Positions 24,199 to 37,566 are shown, counted from the first letter of the stretch. The stretch: 64,000 nt of DNA from Fratercula arctica (GCA_947846985.1 CANTUZ010000001.1:30714727-30778726); one strand, 5' to 3'. The notes: generated by a model from the sequence alone, not told the origin. Numbers and translations: made by a program.

Positions 24199-25084
24199 TG
24201 TTGTGTACCTGTAGGAGGATAGGCCCTCACCTAGGGACAGAGGCATCTGCTGCACATCAGCTCAGCCACCAAGTGGTGGCTTGGAGCCACCGAGCCACAG
24301 CTTGGTGCTCCAATGGGATGTAAACCTGGGAGCTCTGATGTTCCAGACTGAGAATCGAGTTTGCTGGTGCTCTGATCTCTGCAGCTGCCATGTTTCATCT
24401 CTGGGATGGATACACTCGACTCCTTGACCAAACTAGCAGTAGTTTGGTTCAGTCTCCAAAGGAAGCAAAGGCCTGGGCCATAACCGGGCCAAAAAGTTCT
24501 CTAAATCCAACTTGTCTGGAAACCCTCACAGGAACAGGGTCACATGGTGAGTATTGATGCATATGGTCTTGGAAAGTGTAACACCGACCGTGTGATTAAC
24601 ACATGAATAGCATAGGTCGTTCTTCCAAGACTTACTTATCAAGGAACAAAGGAAGTTGTGGGTACAAGGAGTCTTATTACCTTTTCAATCACAGGTAATT
24701 TGACTACAAGCCTACCACTTTAGTCCATAGATATGACAGCCTGAGTGAGCCTTCTTTGAGCTCTCCCTCCTAAGCAGCTGACTGTACAGCGCTGATCTCC
24801 CCTTGAGCTGGGACATCTCTCAATGTTACTCCTCGAGGCTGAAAGACCCCTGACCAGCTGCAGCTCTTTGGTAAGTGGCTGGTATCACGCATAACCTTGT
24901 ATTATAGTGCACTAAGATTTTGTATTGATAAGTCTGAATCATTATGTACTCTGCAGTAAGTAACAGAGTGAATGTTGCCATCAAACTGTAAGTCTCACTT
25001 TCATAACGCCTTACTTCAATAAAACCACTTTTGCTGATACCTTTGGCAATGGTTCTTTACACGGTCTAATCCCCCCCCGTGACA
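24199..25084 (+). mobile_element. Candidate solo LTR of an endogenous retrovirus
   Basis: About 890 bases starting TGTTGTGTACC and ending CCCCCCGTGACA, with a late AATAAA (25018-25023) roughly 60 bases before the end, as in an LTR R-U5 layout. The text after the poly(A) signal (TTTGCTGATACC, then ACGGTCTAAT) resembles the U5 end of avian LTRs as I know them. No internal viral genes flank it, so it would be a solo LTR. A clean target-site duplication was not found, so the boundaries are approximate. Confidence 0.5.
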
Positions 25085-26908
25085 ACCTCAGATGTGTCTG
25101 TTTTCCCATGAAGCTGTCCCTGTGCCTAGTTTGTGTATCTGTTGGGAGCAGTAGAGGGTAGATGTTGCTATATAGTGAGGGTGTCTTTGCTTAGACATAG
25201 TAGACACAATGTCGCTCTGGTATCAGAAAGGCAATCAGTTTTGGGTCTTGCCAAGGTTATGTTATATTCAGCAGCTGAGTAACGAACTGTTTTTTCACCA
25301 AGCCATATTAACTGCATTTTATACCCATATTATGCATTTAGTCTGCAGTGCTATCTGAGGTTCCTTCAGTTGCTTGCATGCGCATACCCACATCTTTGCA
25401 GATATGACGGGAACACAAGAATTTATTGAGGCATTGCTACTGTGCTTTGAATCTACAATGTAAATTAACACAAATTAACTTTTTAATTGCCAACAAACAC
25501 TCAATGGTGTCCTAGGCATCAAAATGCCAAGACAGGATTTTAGGTTACAAAATATGACTTGGTAAAAGATTAAAAATAAACCTTTCAGAAGTGGCTGGGA
25601 TAAATGGCAAACATTTTCCATGTGTTTAAATTCCTTTAAGAAACTGTTTGTATAACTGTGATACAGATAACAACCTGGATATGACACAAACAGAACCCGT
25701 ATAAACGAACTCAGAACAGACAACAGAGTGCTTACTTTACAAAACAGTGTACTGAAGTATGCACAGTAGAAAGGGAAACATTTAGAGTGTGTGGTGGCAG
25801 GAGCACGATTTGTGACAGTGAGATGCTGTGCAGGGAAACCTGCCCCAAGCAAGAGCCCCTCCGAGAGCCCAGTGCTGGGGACATTATCAGGGGAAGGTGA
25901 TGGGGTTTCAGCTGATCTCACAGGGCACATCGGCTATGCCTAGATTGCAGGATAAGAGCAATCTTTCAGGTGGCTGTAAGAAGAGTGCTTCACTGTTTTC
26001 TCAGTTTCCATCTATATGGCTGCTATATGGTCTTTGCAGGTGGCCATGGTGAGCATACTGGCATGATGGGTTTTGCTGAACGCCTGAGGTCCACGGTGCT
26101 GTGCAGGCTGTGCCTGCTACAAGCTTTTAATATAGATTCTGGTGCTGAGCGTGGCTGTCCATAACATGGCACAAAGCTTAGGCATCATAGAATCATAGAG
26201 TTGTCAGGGTTGGAAGGGACCTTAAAGATCATCTAGTTCCAACCCCTCTGCCATGGGCAGGGACACCTCCCACTAGATCAGGTTGCTCAGAGCCCCATCC
26301 AGCCTGGCCTTAAAAACTTCCAGGGATGGGGCTTCCACCATCTCTCTGGGCAACCTGTTCCAGTGTCTCACCACCCTCATGGTGAAGAACTTCTTCCTAA
26401 TGTCCAGTCTGAATTGACCCATCTCTAGTTTTAATCCATTCCCTCTAGTCCTACCATTACCCGACATCCTAAAATGTCCCTCACCAGCTTTCTTGTAGGC
26501 CCCCTTAAGATACTGGAAGGCCACTATAAGGTCTCCTCAGACCCTTCTTCTCTCCAGGCTGAACAACCCCAACTCTCTCAGTCTGTCCTCGTAGGAGAGG
26601 TGTTCCAGCCCTCTGATCATCCTCGTGGCCCTTCTCTGGACGCGTTCCAGCACATCCATATCTCTCTTGTAGTAGGGACTCCAGAATTGGATGCAGTACT
26701 CCAGGTGGGGTCTCATGAGAGTGGAGTAGAGGTGGAGAATCACCTCCCTTGACCTGCTGGCCACACTTTTCCTGATGCAGCCCAGGATATGATTGGCTTT
26801 CTGGGCTGCTAGTGCACACTGACGGCTCACGTTGAGCCTCTCGTCCACCAGCACCCCTGAGTCCTTTTCTTCAGGGCTGCTCTCAAGCCAGTCACTGCCC
26901 AGCCTATA

Positions 26909-27748
26909 TCAGTGCTTGGGATTGCCCCGACCCAGATGGAGGACCTTGTACTTGGCCTTGTTGAACTTCATGAGGTTGGCATGGCCCCACCTCCCCAGCC
27001 TGTCAAGGTCCCTCTGGATGGCATCCCTTCCCTCCAGCGTGTCAGTTGCCCCACACAGCTTGGTGTTGTCGACAAACTTGCTGAGGGTGCACTCAGTGCC
27101 AGTGTCCATCTCGCTGACAAAGATGTTAAACAAGACCGGTCCTAGTACTGATCCTTGAGGGACTCCACTTGTCACTGGCCTCCACTTGGACGTGGACCCA
27201 GTGACAGCCACTCTTTGGGTGCGGCCGTCAAGCCAGTTCTTTATCCACTGAATTGTCAGTCCATCAAACCCATATTTTATCAGCTTGGAGACCAGGATGT
27301 CATGTGGGACAGTGTCAAAGGCTTTGCTCAGGTCCAGGTAAATGACATCAGTTGCTCTCCCCTTGTCTATTGATGTTGTAACCTTCTCATAGAAGGCCAC
27401 CAGGTTTGTCAGGCATGATTTGCCCTTTGTGAAGCCATGTTGATTGTACCCAATCACCTCTTTGTTATTCTTCTGCCTCAGCAGTGCCTCCAGGAGGATC
27501 TGCTCCATAATCTTACCAGGCATGGAGGTGAGACTGATTGGCCTATAGTTCCCTGGTTCCTCCTTCTTTCCCTTTTTGAAAATGGGGATTGTGTTTCCCC
27601 TTTTCCAGTCAGTGGGGACTTCACCAGACTGCCATGACTTTTGGAATATAATAGAGAGGGGTTTAGCAACCTCATCCACCAGTTCCCTCAGTACCTGTGG
27701 GTGTATCCCATCGGGTCCCATGGACTTGTTCACTTTCAGGTTCACCAC
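26909..27748 (-). pseudogene. CR1 ORF2 reverse transcriptase segment, decayed
   Basis: A 279-codon open stretch of the non-LTR reverse transcriptase. It contains RT motifs [38 protein letters not shown] and [17 protein letters not shown]. The palm catalytic motif is FVDNTKL, where CR1 elements have FADDTKL. Losing the second catalytic Asp should abolish polymerase activity. It is continuous with a further CR1 C-terminal frame to the left after a frame change. Confidence 0.9.
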
Positions 27749-28104
27749 ATGGTCACGAACCTGATCTTCACTTACAATGGGCAGTTCTTTCCAACCCCTG
27801 CCATCATTGTCTTCTGTGACTCTGGGAGCATGGTTGAGCCCTTGCCAGTGAAGACTGAGGAAAAGAAGTAGTTGAGAACCTCGGCCTTCTCCATATCACT
27901 TGTCACCAGCTCCCCCGTTTCCTTTCTGAGGGGGCCCACATGTTCCCTAGTCTTCTTCTTACCATTAATGTACCTATAGAAATTTTTGCTGTTTCCCTTG
28001 ATCTCCCTGGCTAGATTTAATTCTAACTGAGCTTCAGCTTTTCTCACCAGGTCTCTTGCTGCTTGGACAGCTTCCTTATATGCCCCCCATTCCAGCTGTC
28101 CTTT

Positions 28105-28956
28105 CTACCACTCCTCGTAAAGATTCTTTTTGTGTGACAGTGTGTCCAGGAGCTCCTTGTTCATCCAGGCAGGTCTCCTAGCATTCTTTCCTGCCTTCCT
28201 CTTTGTCGGTGTAGTTTGCTCCGGGACATGGAGAAGGTGATCCTTGAATACTGACCAGCTGTCCTGGGCCCCCCTTCCCTCTAGGGCCTTGTCCCACGGC
28301 ACTTTGGCCAGCAGATCCCTGAAGTGATCAAAGCCTGCGTGCCTAAAGTCCAGGGTCGTAAGGTTGGAATACATCCTCCTCGTTGCCCTGAGGAGGATCT
28401 TAAATTCTATCACTTTGTGGTCACTGCAGCCAAGGTTATCCCTGAGCCTCACGTTGGTCACCAGCCCTTCCCTGTTGATGGGAACAAGGTCCAGCATAGC
28501 ACCTTTTCTTGTTGGTTCCTCTACCATTTGGAGGAGGAAGTTGTCATCAGTGCATTCCAGGAACATCCTGGATTGCTGGTGCCTTGCTGTGTTGTCCCTC
28601 CAGCAGATGTCAGGGTGGTTGAAATCCCCCACGAGGACCAGGGCCTGCGAATGCGAAGCCACTTCTATCTGCCTTTGGAGGGCCTCATCTGCTTGGCTCT
28701 GCTGGTTAGGTGGCCTGTAGCAGACTCCTACTGTAACATCACCTTCCCCTATCTTCCCTTTAATCTTAACCCATACACTCTCAACCAGCTCATCGTCCTT
28801 CCCCATATGGAGCTCCATTGATTCTAGCTGGTCACTGATGTAGAGGGCAACACCTCCTCCCCTCCTCCCCTTCCTGTCCTTCCTAAAGAGCTTGTATCCA
28901 TCTATCCCTACATCCCAGTCGTAGAAGTCATCCCACCAAGTTTCAGTAAAAGCCAC
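28105..28956 (-). pseudogene. CR1 ORF2 endonuclease segment, decayed
   Basis: A 283-codon open stretch of the APE-type endonuclease that nicks target DNA for CR1 retrotransposition. FTETWWDD supplies the metal-binding Glu. LVGDFNHPD and GCSDH are the other conserved active-site boxes and look intact. A frame change separates it from the ORF2 N-terminus at about 28.96 kb, and a stop codon cuts it from the linker and RT at about 28.10 kb. Confidence 0.88.
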
Positions 28957-29246
28957 TATTTCAGTTATGGCTTTCCAGCAGCATAGTGGCCCTTAACTCA
29001 TCCTGTTTATTGCCCAAGCTGTGTGCATTTGCGTAGAGGCACTTCAGCTGGGCTGGCCGTGTCACCCTCTTGTGCGAATCCCCCTTGATTCCCTTGGGGT
29101 GTCCCAGTGCATCGTCCCCGGCTTGCCTCAGGGCAACAAGTTGAGAGCTTTTACTAGGACTCCATCCCTCTGCCCCTGATGTGCTGCCCCACTGTTTGTC
29201 ACAGGCAAGCATGAAATTATTGACCCCTTCCCCCTTCAAATCCAGT

Positions 29247-29552
29247 TTAAAGCCCTATCAATGAGGCCTGCCAACTCCTGCCCCAGAATCCTTTTCCCCC
29301 CCTGGGACAAGTGCATCCCATTAGCTGCTCGCAGCTCTGTGCCTCATATACCAAGCTGTGATCGTAAAATCCAAAGCCCTGTTGATGACACCAGTCCCGG
29401 AGCCATGAATTGACCTGTTGACTCCTCCTATATATTCCCTCATCCATTGCTGATGTCAGAGGGATGGAGGAGAACACAACTTGAGCTCCTGATCCCTTTA
29501 CCAGTTGCCCTAAGGTCCTGAAATCTCTTTCAGTTGATTGTGAACCTCTCAT
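29247..29552 (-). pseudogene. CR1 ORF1 esterase-like segment, partial
   Basis: The frame contains LVKGSGAQVVFSSIP, NSWLRDWCHQQGFGFYDH and a degenerate GADGVHLS-like box read as LMGCTCPRGGKG. Avian CR1 ORF1 proteins carry a C-terminal SGNH-type esterase domain, and this matches its last third. The catalytic Asp-x-x-His end looks damaged, and the N-terminal half is missing or unrecognisable beyond 29.75 kb. Confidence 0.7.
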
Positions 29553-32500
29553 TGCGGATCATCCTGTCCGCTCTCCTACCACAAGTCACCCAGCCTGGCT
29601 TCCATGCTCTCACCCTGCTGCAGGTGGAGACCGAGGATGGTAGTGCTGAGGTGAGAGGTCCAGGCCCAAGGGCTTGGCTCCTGGGGCTGCTTTTTGGCCC
29701 ATGGTATTTCAGCTTCTGAAATCCTTGCTTTTCCAGGAGAATGTGAGACACTTCTCTTGCGGCTTGTCCTGCTGGGCAAGCTACAGGGAGGGTAAAAAGG
29801 AGAGAGATGAACCAGGGACCTTGTCCAAAAGCTTAGGCTTTAAGTCTCTGTGTCTGACTCCGTCTTTAGCACTTGCTGCCTTTTTCATTGCTCTGAAAAA
29901 AAGCAAGATTAGGAAGCGTGTAGAAGTCAGTTTGATGGCAATGAAGACAGTGTCTGTCAACCCCACAAAATGGGGGCAGCAAAAATGGCTGCACAAACCC
30001 TCCACCTCTCTCCTGCTGTAAAAAGCATGGGTCTTAGTCCTTCCCTTGTGAGGGGAGAGTTCAACATCCTGCTGTGCTGGAACCGCTGGTAACTGGGTTA
30101 TGAACCATGCTGGTCACCCAAAGTCGCTAGTGATGCCTCTTTCTTCCTCTGAACAGGGGCAGGCTTGTGCTGACAGTCTGGAAGCAATCGCTTTTGCAGT
30201 TATCCGCAGATACTTGGAGTCCAGTGCTGGTCTGGTTATACTTTCTAGAAAACAACAACCACTAAGCCGCGGAGGACACGTCCTGCAAGGTGGTGAGCAT
30301 CCCTTGGCTGCGTTGGGGTTCCTTCCAAATGGCACTGAGCACTAGCAGGGTCCTTGGGATGCTCAGCAACCACTCCAAGTTTATTCCAGTGGCTTGAACA
30401 TAAGCGTAAGGTCTTGGCCACTCCACACCACCACCCTGCCCAGTGGGTGTGTGACCCAAATTCATTCACAGTCCAACTCCCCTGAGCTCAGGCATGGATT
30501 TTGTTCCCTGTCATTTGTGTGATAAAGCTCGTAACTTCTATTGTGCAAATATCCCAAAGGCTGCCCAGCACGAAACCAGCACCACGTCTGCTCTTCCAGT
30601 CTGCAAGCCAACAATTTCTTTTAATACTGTCTTTCTGGACATCGATTATAATGCAGTGATGCGTGCTGTCAAATGGTCTGACTTTTATTTTTATCCTATT
30701 CCATAACAGAGATTACCTGTCAGTTTTTCTTACTGCTATGCGTTTCATTTGACAGTTCTGCCCCGTGTTTTGGTGGCAAGGAGGCAAGAATTCAATTTTG
30801 TTTCCCTAGTTAGAAATAAATGCAGTATTCCTAGAGCCTAGACTAAAATGAAATACATTTGATACTTCCACATGGAAAAGTATCCCGGAGACAGATTGCT
30901 TCTTGCACACACATGTACTTTACAAAGCAAGAAGTGTCTGAAAAGAAGGAAACAAAATGAAAATGAAGACTGGCTATTACAAGCTCCTGTCAAGAGCTGT
31001 TGTTTCTCAACAACAGCTGCAAAATGGACTCTGGAGACGAAATCAGTCAGTGAAGAGAAAATATGTAAGGAGGGAATAGAGCACACAAGGAAGAAATGAG
31101 GCTGGGTGGCTCTCTTCTGTGTGGTGGAGGGGTTCTGCTCTATGGGACCACCTCCTGCTGCTCTTCCTTTGCCTTTCCCTGGCTTATCTCAGCCAGGGCT
31201 GTTTTCAGCTCCATCCTCCTTTCCTTCCTTCCCATTCCTAGGTTCTGCAGGAGGGATCTCCGCAACAAGCAGGATGCTGGGGTAAGTGGATGAGATGATT
31301 CCCTTGCACAGATAAGGCTTGTCCAGCAGGCTCTGATGAAGTCTGGAATGAAGCACTGTGAAGAGGCAATGCCTACAAGCCTCAAATAACTTCCAGGGTC
31401 GGGAATGCTGCCTGACTTGGTGTCAGCAGAATTGAAACCCTGGTTTAAGAAAACGTTCCCTATGCTGTGCTCAGCTGCTGCAGGAGAGGGGGAAACTCAG
31501 CCTCTCTCCAGATTCCTCTTCTTTTTCCTCTTCTTTGTGGACAGTCCCTGCTTGCAGTGTCAAAACACAGCTTGCCTTTGGGGTGTATGTGTGCGGCACA
31601 GACAAAGAGCAGACCTAAATTCAAATTAGGGAACTGATTTCCTTGTTAAGATGGGCAAAACTTGTTGCACAGGAGCTACACATTTGTTGGTCCTTACGCT
31701 GCCCTTCATAATCAGTTTAGCTGCAGGCTGGTCCATGCTGGTATCCTTAATTTACAGCAGAAGCCAGGCCGTTTGTTTGGTTTTGTTGTTGTTGCTTTCA
31801 AAGACTTCCTGGAATTGCTTTGCAACTTCTGCAGAGCTTCAGAGTGCAGAAACATTGCAGAGTGCACGGATACCCCCAATCTACCAGCAGGCAGGTACTG
31901 AGTCTTGTGGAGCTGTCCTGGGCTTTGTGACGCTCAGCAGGAGTCTGACATCACAGCCGGCTTTCTGAGAGCACTGACAGAGATGAGCGGCTTCTGCTGT
32001 GGCAACTATAAACCCATCAGTGACTGGGAGGGCAGGGTGTGAGGGCACCTGGGATCCTGCCTTGCCACATAGGGTATCTTAAATAAGTTTGGGGGGCAGA
32101 TGTTACTTTTATCTGTTTGCTGCCTTTTCTCTCCTGCTCTGGCCAGGGTAGGTGTCATCTCTGATGCGGCGACTGCACCACCCTCCAGAGGGATCTGACT
32201 GCCTTGTGTTGCATCCATACACTAGTGGTGGTTCTCCTTGCATCCCAGATAAATACACCCTCTCATCTGGCTTGTGTTTCTGCCTCTCTGTACTGGTTTC
32301 AGTGATTTCTAGGTGATGCCTCTCATGTGGGTTCACTGTGCTGAATTTGGGTTGTTTTGTTGCTAATGACAGTGTTTTTGGTGAAGTCCCAGACACCATT
32401 GTAGTACATTATATTGGACTTGTACCCAGCTCTGGCTTTGGTTTGGAGACTTTTCAATAAGCATCACAATAAAGGTGGGCTCTTAAGGAGAGATTTGAAG

Positions 32501-35500
32501 GATGATGATGATCAGCTTCGAGGACGTTAGGGAGAGACCTCTTCCCAGCCATGCAAATAGGCTGGGGCAACAAAACTATGGTCTGGGAAGTCCCTTCACC
32601 CACCCGCAGCAAGTGTGGATATAAAGGTGGGCATCACAGGATGCTTGGCAGCAGTGTCAGCCTCTGTACAGCAGACAGAGATGACTGGCAAGACGAGAGC
32701 AAAGCCATGAAGTGCCCAAAAAGTGACTTTTATTTTTGTTTACTTTTATTTAGTGTTTCTATTTGAAGTTCTCGGTGCCCAACAACTTTGCCGGGGGTTG
32801 AGCATGACTTTCCCCTACCTCCATGTCTGCCAGGGTCACCAGATTTCTTGGTTTTAATCTTCCCTGCACTTTAGGAATCTCAGTTTTTGCTCACTTAATT
32901 GAGGTGTATCATCTATTACTTTTTGACTCCCTGACAATCATAGAAATGACCTATTGCATTTAAACACGTCTGAGAGATTGGTCGAGGACTCCTTGCATTT
33001 TTGCTGTGCTTGGGGGACGTTTCATCACTCTCAGAGGATTTCCCAGAGGGTTCATGGAGTCTCAAAAAGTCTTCCCTAAAACTATGTTCTACCCTATTAT
33101 TTCTCAGTGTATCTCAACGTACGGCATTGAAGAAATGGTAACCCAGAGTTCTGTGGTGTCCTATAGTTAGGACAACTTTCCCCTTGAGGCTGGACAGGCC
33201 TTCTGTGAGGCAGCGAGGGAAGCCACGAGCCCCCAGCCTGCCACTGGGGCTGGTGAGCTCAGCTGTGCCGGATGGGAAGGGAAGGAGAATGAGGGGCTCT
33301 GAGTGAACCTTAAGCACCTCAGGAGGCTCCAGCTGGCCTGTCACAGCAGGAGAGCGTGAGGTGAGACCTCCCTATGGAGCAGCCGGTGGCTGGGATGCAA
33401 AGATGCAGCCTGAGCTGAACATTGACCTTGTGGGAACATCACTGGTTGCACCCAGGGGATGTGCTGGGGCTTGAGGGTGGCTGTGGGGTGGAGTGAGGAG
33501 ACCCGCAGCTCATTGTCTACTGGGGCACTCCTGGAGTGACATATGTTTATTTTCCTTCGTTTTCTTTTCATAAAGAAAAATGGGTCCAATGAGACAAAAT
33601 GTGTGACACTGAGATTTAAACCCAACAGAAAAGATCGAGGGAGGCCAATCTGCTCCCAGCAAGAGTCTTGAGTCTTTCTATGCCTCTTAGTGATCCGTGC
33701 TGAGACCCTCTGGTGACAGCAAAAGTGGAACCTCTGGCTTGACACCAACTGAGTAGAGGTGACTTGGTTTGCTGGCTCAATTTGCCTTGAAGTGTCATGG
33801 GAAGAGACTTTGATTTTTCCTCTCCTGCCCTGCCTTTTCTCCTGAGCTACACTCAGTCCTGTGGGCCCCAGGACAGTGTCCACGAGAGGCTGTGTGGAGG
33901 GATGGGACCCACGCTAGTGCAACGGCTGCTCTTCCAGGGTGAACTTTCCCACCTCTAACTGCTAATCCAGACAGAACTGAGATTTGTTGCAGCTGCTGGG
34001 AGTTTGAAGTTAGGTTTAGTGCTCCAGACCTGAAGGCACGTAAAGCAAGGGCTTCTTTCCTCCCCATCTTGGGGAAAAAAAATCTACTCAGACCTTCTTA
34101 AGAGTTAGTCTTTTCTTAACACCAACTTTGGTTGGTGTTAAAAGCTTTAAACAACTTTAACACGAGCTCATCCAGACTCATGGCTGATGGGGACAGGCTG
34201 TGGTCAAGGCGTCTGGCTCACCACCAGCCCCTGACAGCCTGGATGAGACCCTTGGCAGAGGTATTTGTCACAGACAGCCTCTGAAAGGGAAATAAATTAA
34301 TCCTTCTGATGAGTCCTGGCTGGAAGGAGGAAAGGGAAAAGGAGGGAGAGCAGACAGGGTTATCCATGCTCCACAGCGAGGGGAGGCAGATGCCAGATGG
34401 AGTCCAAAGGTGGAGATAGAAGTAGGGGAGGCTCACCTTGGAGAAGGGGTGGCATGCAGAGGGGGTGATCCAAGGGGAAGATGAAGCAAGTGAGAGGCAG
34501 GACAGAGTGTCAGCCCCACTGCTCTCTCTCTTCTCCCTAGGCATATGCCATTGGACTTCTGCTGTCCAAGGGGGCCTGGGAGCCCCCAGCCACTCTGAAG
34601 AAGACTGAGGTGAAGTGTAGGAAAGCTCTGCCCTTGGCTGTGGCGGACTGAGGACAGGGACTCTGGGATGTGGCCATCCCCAGGATGGATGAAGCAGTGA
34701 GTCTTGCTGCTTCGAGCTGCTGCAGGAGGAAGTTCAGAGCTCATCCCTGTTAGGTACGTCCCCACCTGGTCATCCACTTTCTGGTCCAAGGCTGGCTTTT
34801 CTAAATGCCGTGGGAAGCCACTGACTTAGGTGCAGTGCCTGGACATTTGCGTGGCTTGAGGAAGCACTGGGTGGCATCAGCCATGATATTTGGGGTCACC
34901 AGAGGGTAGGGACACTGAGCAGAAGACAGTGTTGCTTTTGCTGCCAGTGGTTGGAGGCTCATTGGGGTTCCATCCATCAGTGACATCTGGGTAGGTTCCA
35001 GAGATCCTTGGTCACTTGGTATTCACCTTGTTATTGCAAACCCTGCCTGCCTTATCATCGGAGACACTGAGCCTGCATCAGCAATAAACAATACACAACA
35101 ACTGGATTGAGCCTGCGGCATAGTGGAAATGCTGTGCTTTGCCCCATGAGAAAATGTGTTAAGATTACTGGTACAAAGTGCCTGATATAGGTTTAATTTC
35201 ATATCTGCCCCCCCAGCTCCTTGAATGCAAACCTTGCCCCCAGGTGCAGCATTTTCCCCCAGTTTTCTTTTGAGCTGCAGGAAACCCCCACCAAAGCTCG
35301 CATACAGCATCACAGTACCCAGGGGCATGTAGTAACAGCAAACCAGTCTGTAAATAGTTCCCTAAAGCAGTGGAGCTATATCTGTGGGCATTAATTTTAA
35401 GACAAAAATGTCTTCTTTTGGTGAAGTTAAGCCTGTTCCTACATCAAATAGGAGGTGGCACCCCAGGGACGCTGGGGGCTGTTCCCATCAGGCTCGACTA

Positions 35501-35903
35501 TCTGAAGCCAGAGTGATGTTCAGTTGGTTTAACTAATTCAGAGCAGTTTTGGTCACACCTGCATCACTTTATGCTCTGCTCTTTTTCCACTTACTTTGTA
35601 TCATCTCCTTGTTTGAATTGCAGAGATGGCCTTAGGCTTTGTGTTTCCCATGGGAGCGATGCAGTACGGTACCAAATGGGATTTTAAGGGGAGGAAGAAA
35701 ACACGTGTCCCTGCTCCTCTCCGTTTTGCCAGGACAGCTGCAAAGTGCCTTTGGAGACGGCATCATTTTAAGCAAGTAAAAGAGCAGCTTTGAACTGGCA
35801 AAGTCTTTGTTCACCAAAAGGTCAGTTGCCGTGAGCGTGCCAAATCTTTGTATAAAACAGCGATGGTGCTGAGGTTCTGGTGCCCCTCTGGCTAGTTGTC
35901 TCT

Positions 35904-35967
35904 TTATTTTATTTTATTTTATTTTATTTTATTTTATTTTATTTTATTTTATTTTATTTTATTTTTT
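35904..35967. repeat. (ATTTT)n microsatellite
   Basis: About thirteen near-perfect copies of TTATT/ATTTT run without interruption, then a T run. A perfect array of this length is usually length-polymorphic. Confidence 0.95.
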
Positions 35968-37498
35968 TAAATTCTAATTGATACATTAAAGAGAAAAACA
36001 AACAGCAAAAGCCTCTTTTATTTTCAGACCCAGGCGAGTGCCAGCCAAGGGGAAAGCCTGTGATAGGAGAGGGCAGGTGACACATGGAGGTTGGTGAAAG
36101 AGGTTACAGTCCCCTCGCCCTGCCCTGATGACAAAATCCCACAGGCAGTGGCAAGCGGGGAAGGAGTTGCCCGTGGGATGCCCCAGGGCCGCTCTGCACA
36201 GCCCCGAGTGGGTCTTTGCTGCTGACCCGGGCTCTTCGCAGCATTGTGCTTTCTCCCTGGAAGGATCCTGCAAAGCCAGTGCCACTGCCCGGTTTCTGGC
36301 AATTACTTTTTGGAATGGCAGCATTTGGAAGCTGATCTTTAAAGGTTTCAATTCCTTGCAGGAGATGCCCTTGGAAGAAAGCTTGTTTGCTTGGTTCACA
36401 CGACTTCCAAAGAGATGGGGGAAAGGAAAATAGGATTTGTTTGTCTTTCTGTAATAAAGCACTGTAGAAGTCTTTGTAAATTGTAAGTCAATTGGTGAAA
36501 AACCAAATGCAGATGCTCCACAAGGACAAGAAGAACCATGTGTTTCCAATCCAGAAAAAGTTTTAGTTACACTGAGTACATCATACATTTTGTACATTTT
36601 GCTGAGTGGGAAACAAGCAATAAACCTTGAAGTGTCAACTTACTAGGAGTGAAAGCTGCTTTGATTCCCTTATAAGATCAGGCTATCCGATTAAATAGAG
36701 GAGAGAAATATTGGTTCTTATAGTAAGAAACAACTAGCGTTCCATGTGTCTTTTAGAATAGAAATTCCATTTTTTAGAACAGATTTTTAACAGCTATTGT
36801 CTAATTTAGATAGTCTAATACATATTTAATTTAGAGTCATGTTAAGTAGAATGGTGACGTAGTGCTATGCTGCAAATGTAAATGAAATTACATTACAGCC
36901 AGGGAGTATCATACCCCATAATTATTGTGGAGTTATATACACCACATACAGCTGTTTAATGAATAGGGAAATTTAGATAGAAAATAGGAAGATTGTCAAG
37001 AAGTGACTTTCTGGCGCTTGTCCCGGCGTTCCTGGTTGCAGTGCTGCTTTCCCCATTTCTGATACACTGGGATCGTAAGCGTGAGACTTGTTGGAACGAA
37101 CCTGGGTCTTAGCCCCAGACGTGCTTAACTGAAGCTAACAGAATATACAAACGTGTTTTCCCAATCACTTCAGCACCTTCGTTTATGCCTGCTTAAGGGG
37201 ACAGCCTAACAGATGTGACAATACTGACTTAAAAGGAGGTATCAATAAACTTATAAAGGAGTCACAGCAGCCTTCAGAGTGGGCTCCTGGGAGGCTGGAT
37301 GCACAAGCAGCTGTGGGTGGATGTCGTACTAATGATCTATTAATCAGAGACCACCACTCTTCTTTCTCTGTCACAACTGTTTAGACTGTAAAGCTTTCAC
37401 AAGCTTTATGTGTCTGCATCAAACTGGTAAGATTTCGCAGATGTAGCCTCCCTGCCAGGGAAGGCTTTCCATGATTTTCCAGGTGTCTTTTCTCAACT

Positions 37499-37528
37499 TG
37501 CCATTGAGTTACCAGCTCTTTCTCTTTC

Positions 37529-37566
<38 letters not shown>

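Larger units (their letters stand above)
26186..29750 (-). mobile_element. Long, 5'-truncated CR1 LINE (about 3.5 kb), inactive
   Basis: Read on the minus strand: a partial ORF1 esterase-like segment (29247-29552, GAQVVFSS and WCHQQGFGF), the ORF2 endonuclease (28105-28956, ending 28.1 kb; GDFN and GCSDH present), reverse transcriptase (26909-27748), the ORF2 C-terminus (26273-26854), and the 3' UTR ending CATAGAATCATAGAG on the plus strand. It is broken: a frame change near 28.96 kb, a stop after the endonuclease at about 28.10 kb, a frame change near 27.78 kb, and an RT catalytic box reading FVDN (27065-27076) in place of the family's FADD. The left end near 29.75 kb is uncertain. Confidence 0.93.

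Noticed and set aside
33341..33883. 180-codon minus-strand open frame
   Set aside because: No family resemblance, no splice or promoter context and biased chance composition. Treated as random.
35986..36597. 203-codon minus-strand open frame and its overlapping partners
   Set aside because: Overlapping open frames in several frames without any recognisable motif. No evidence for a gene.
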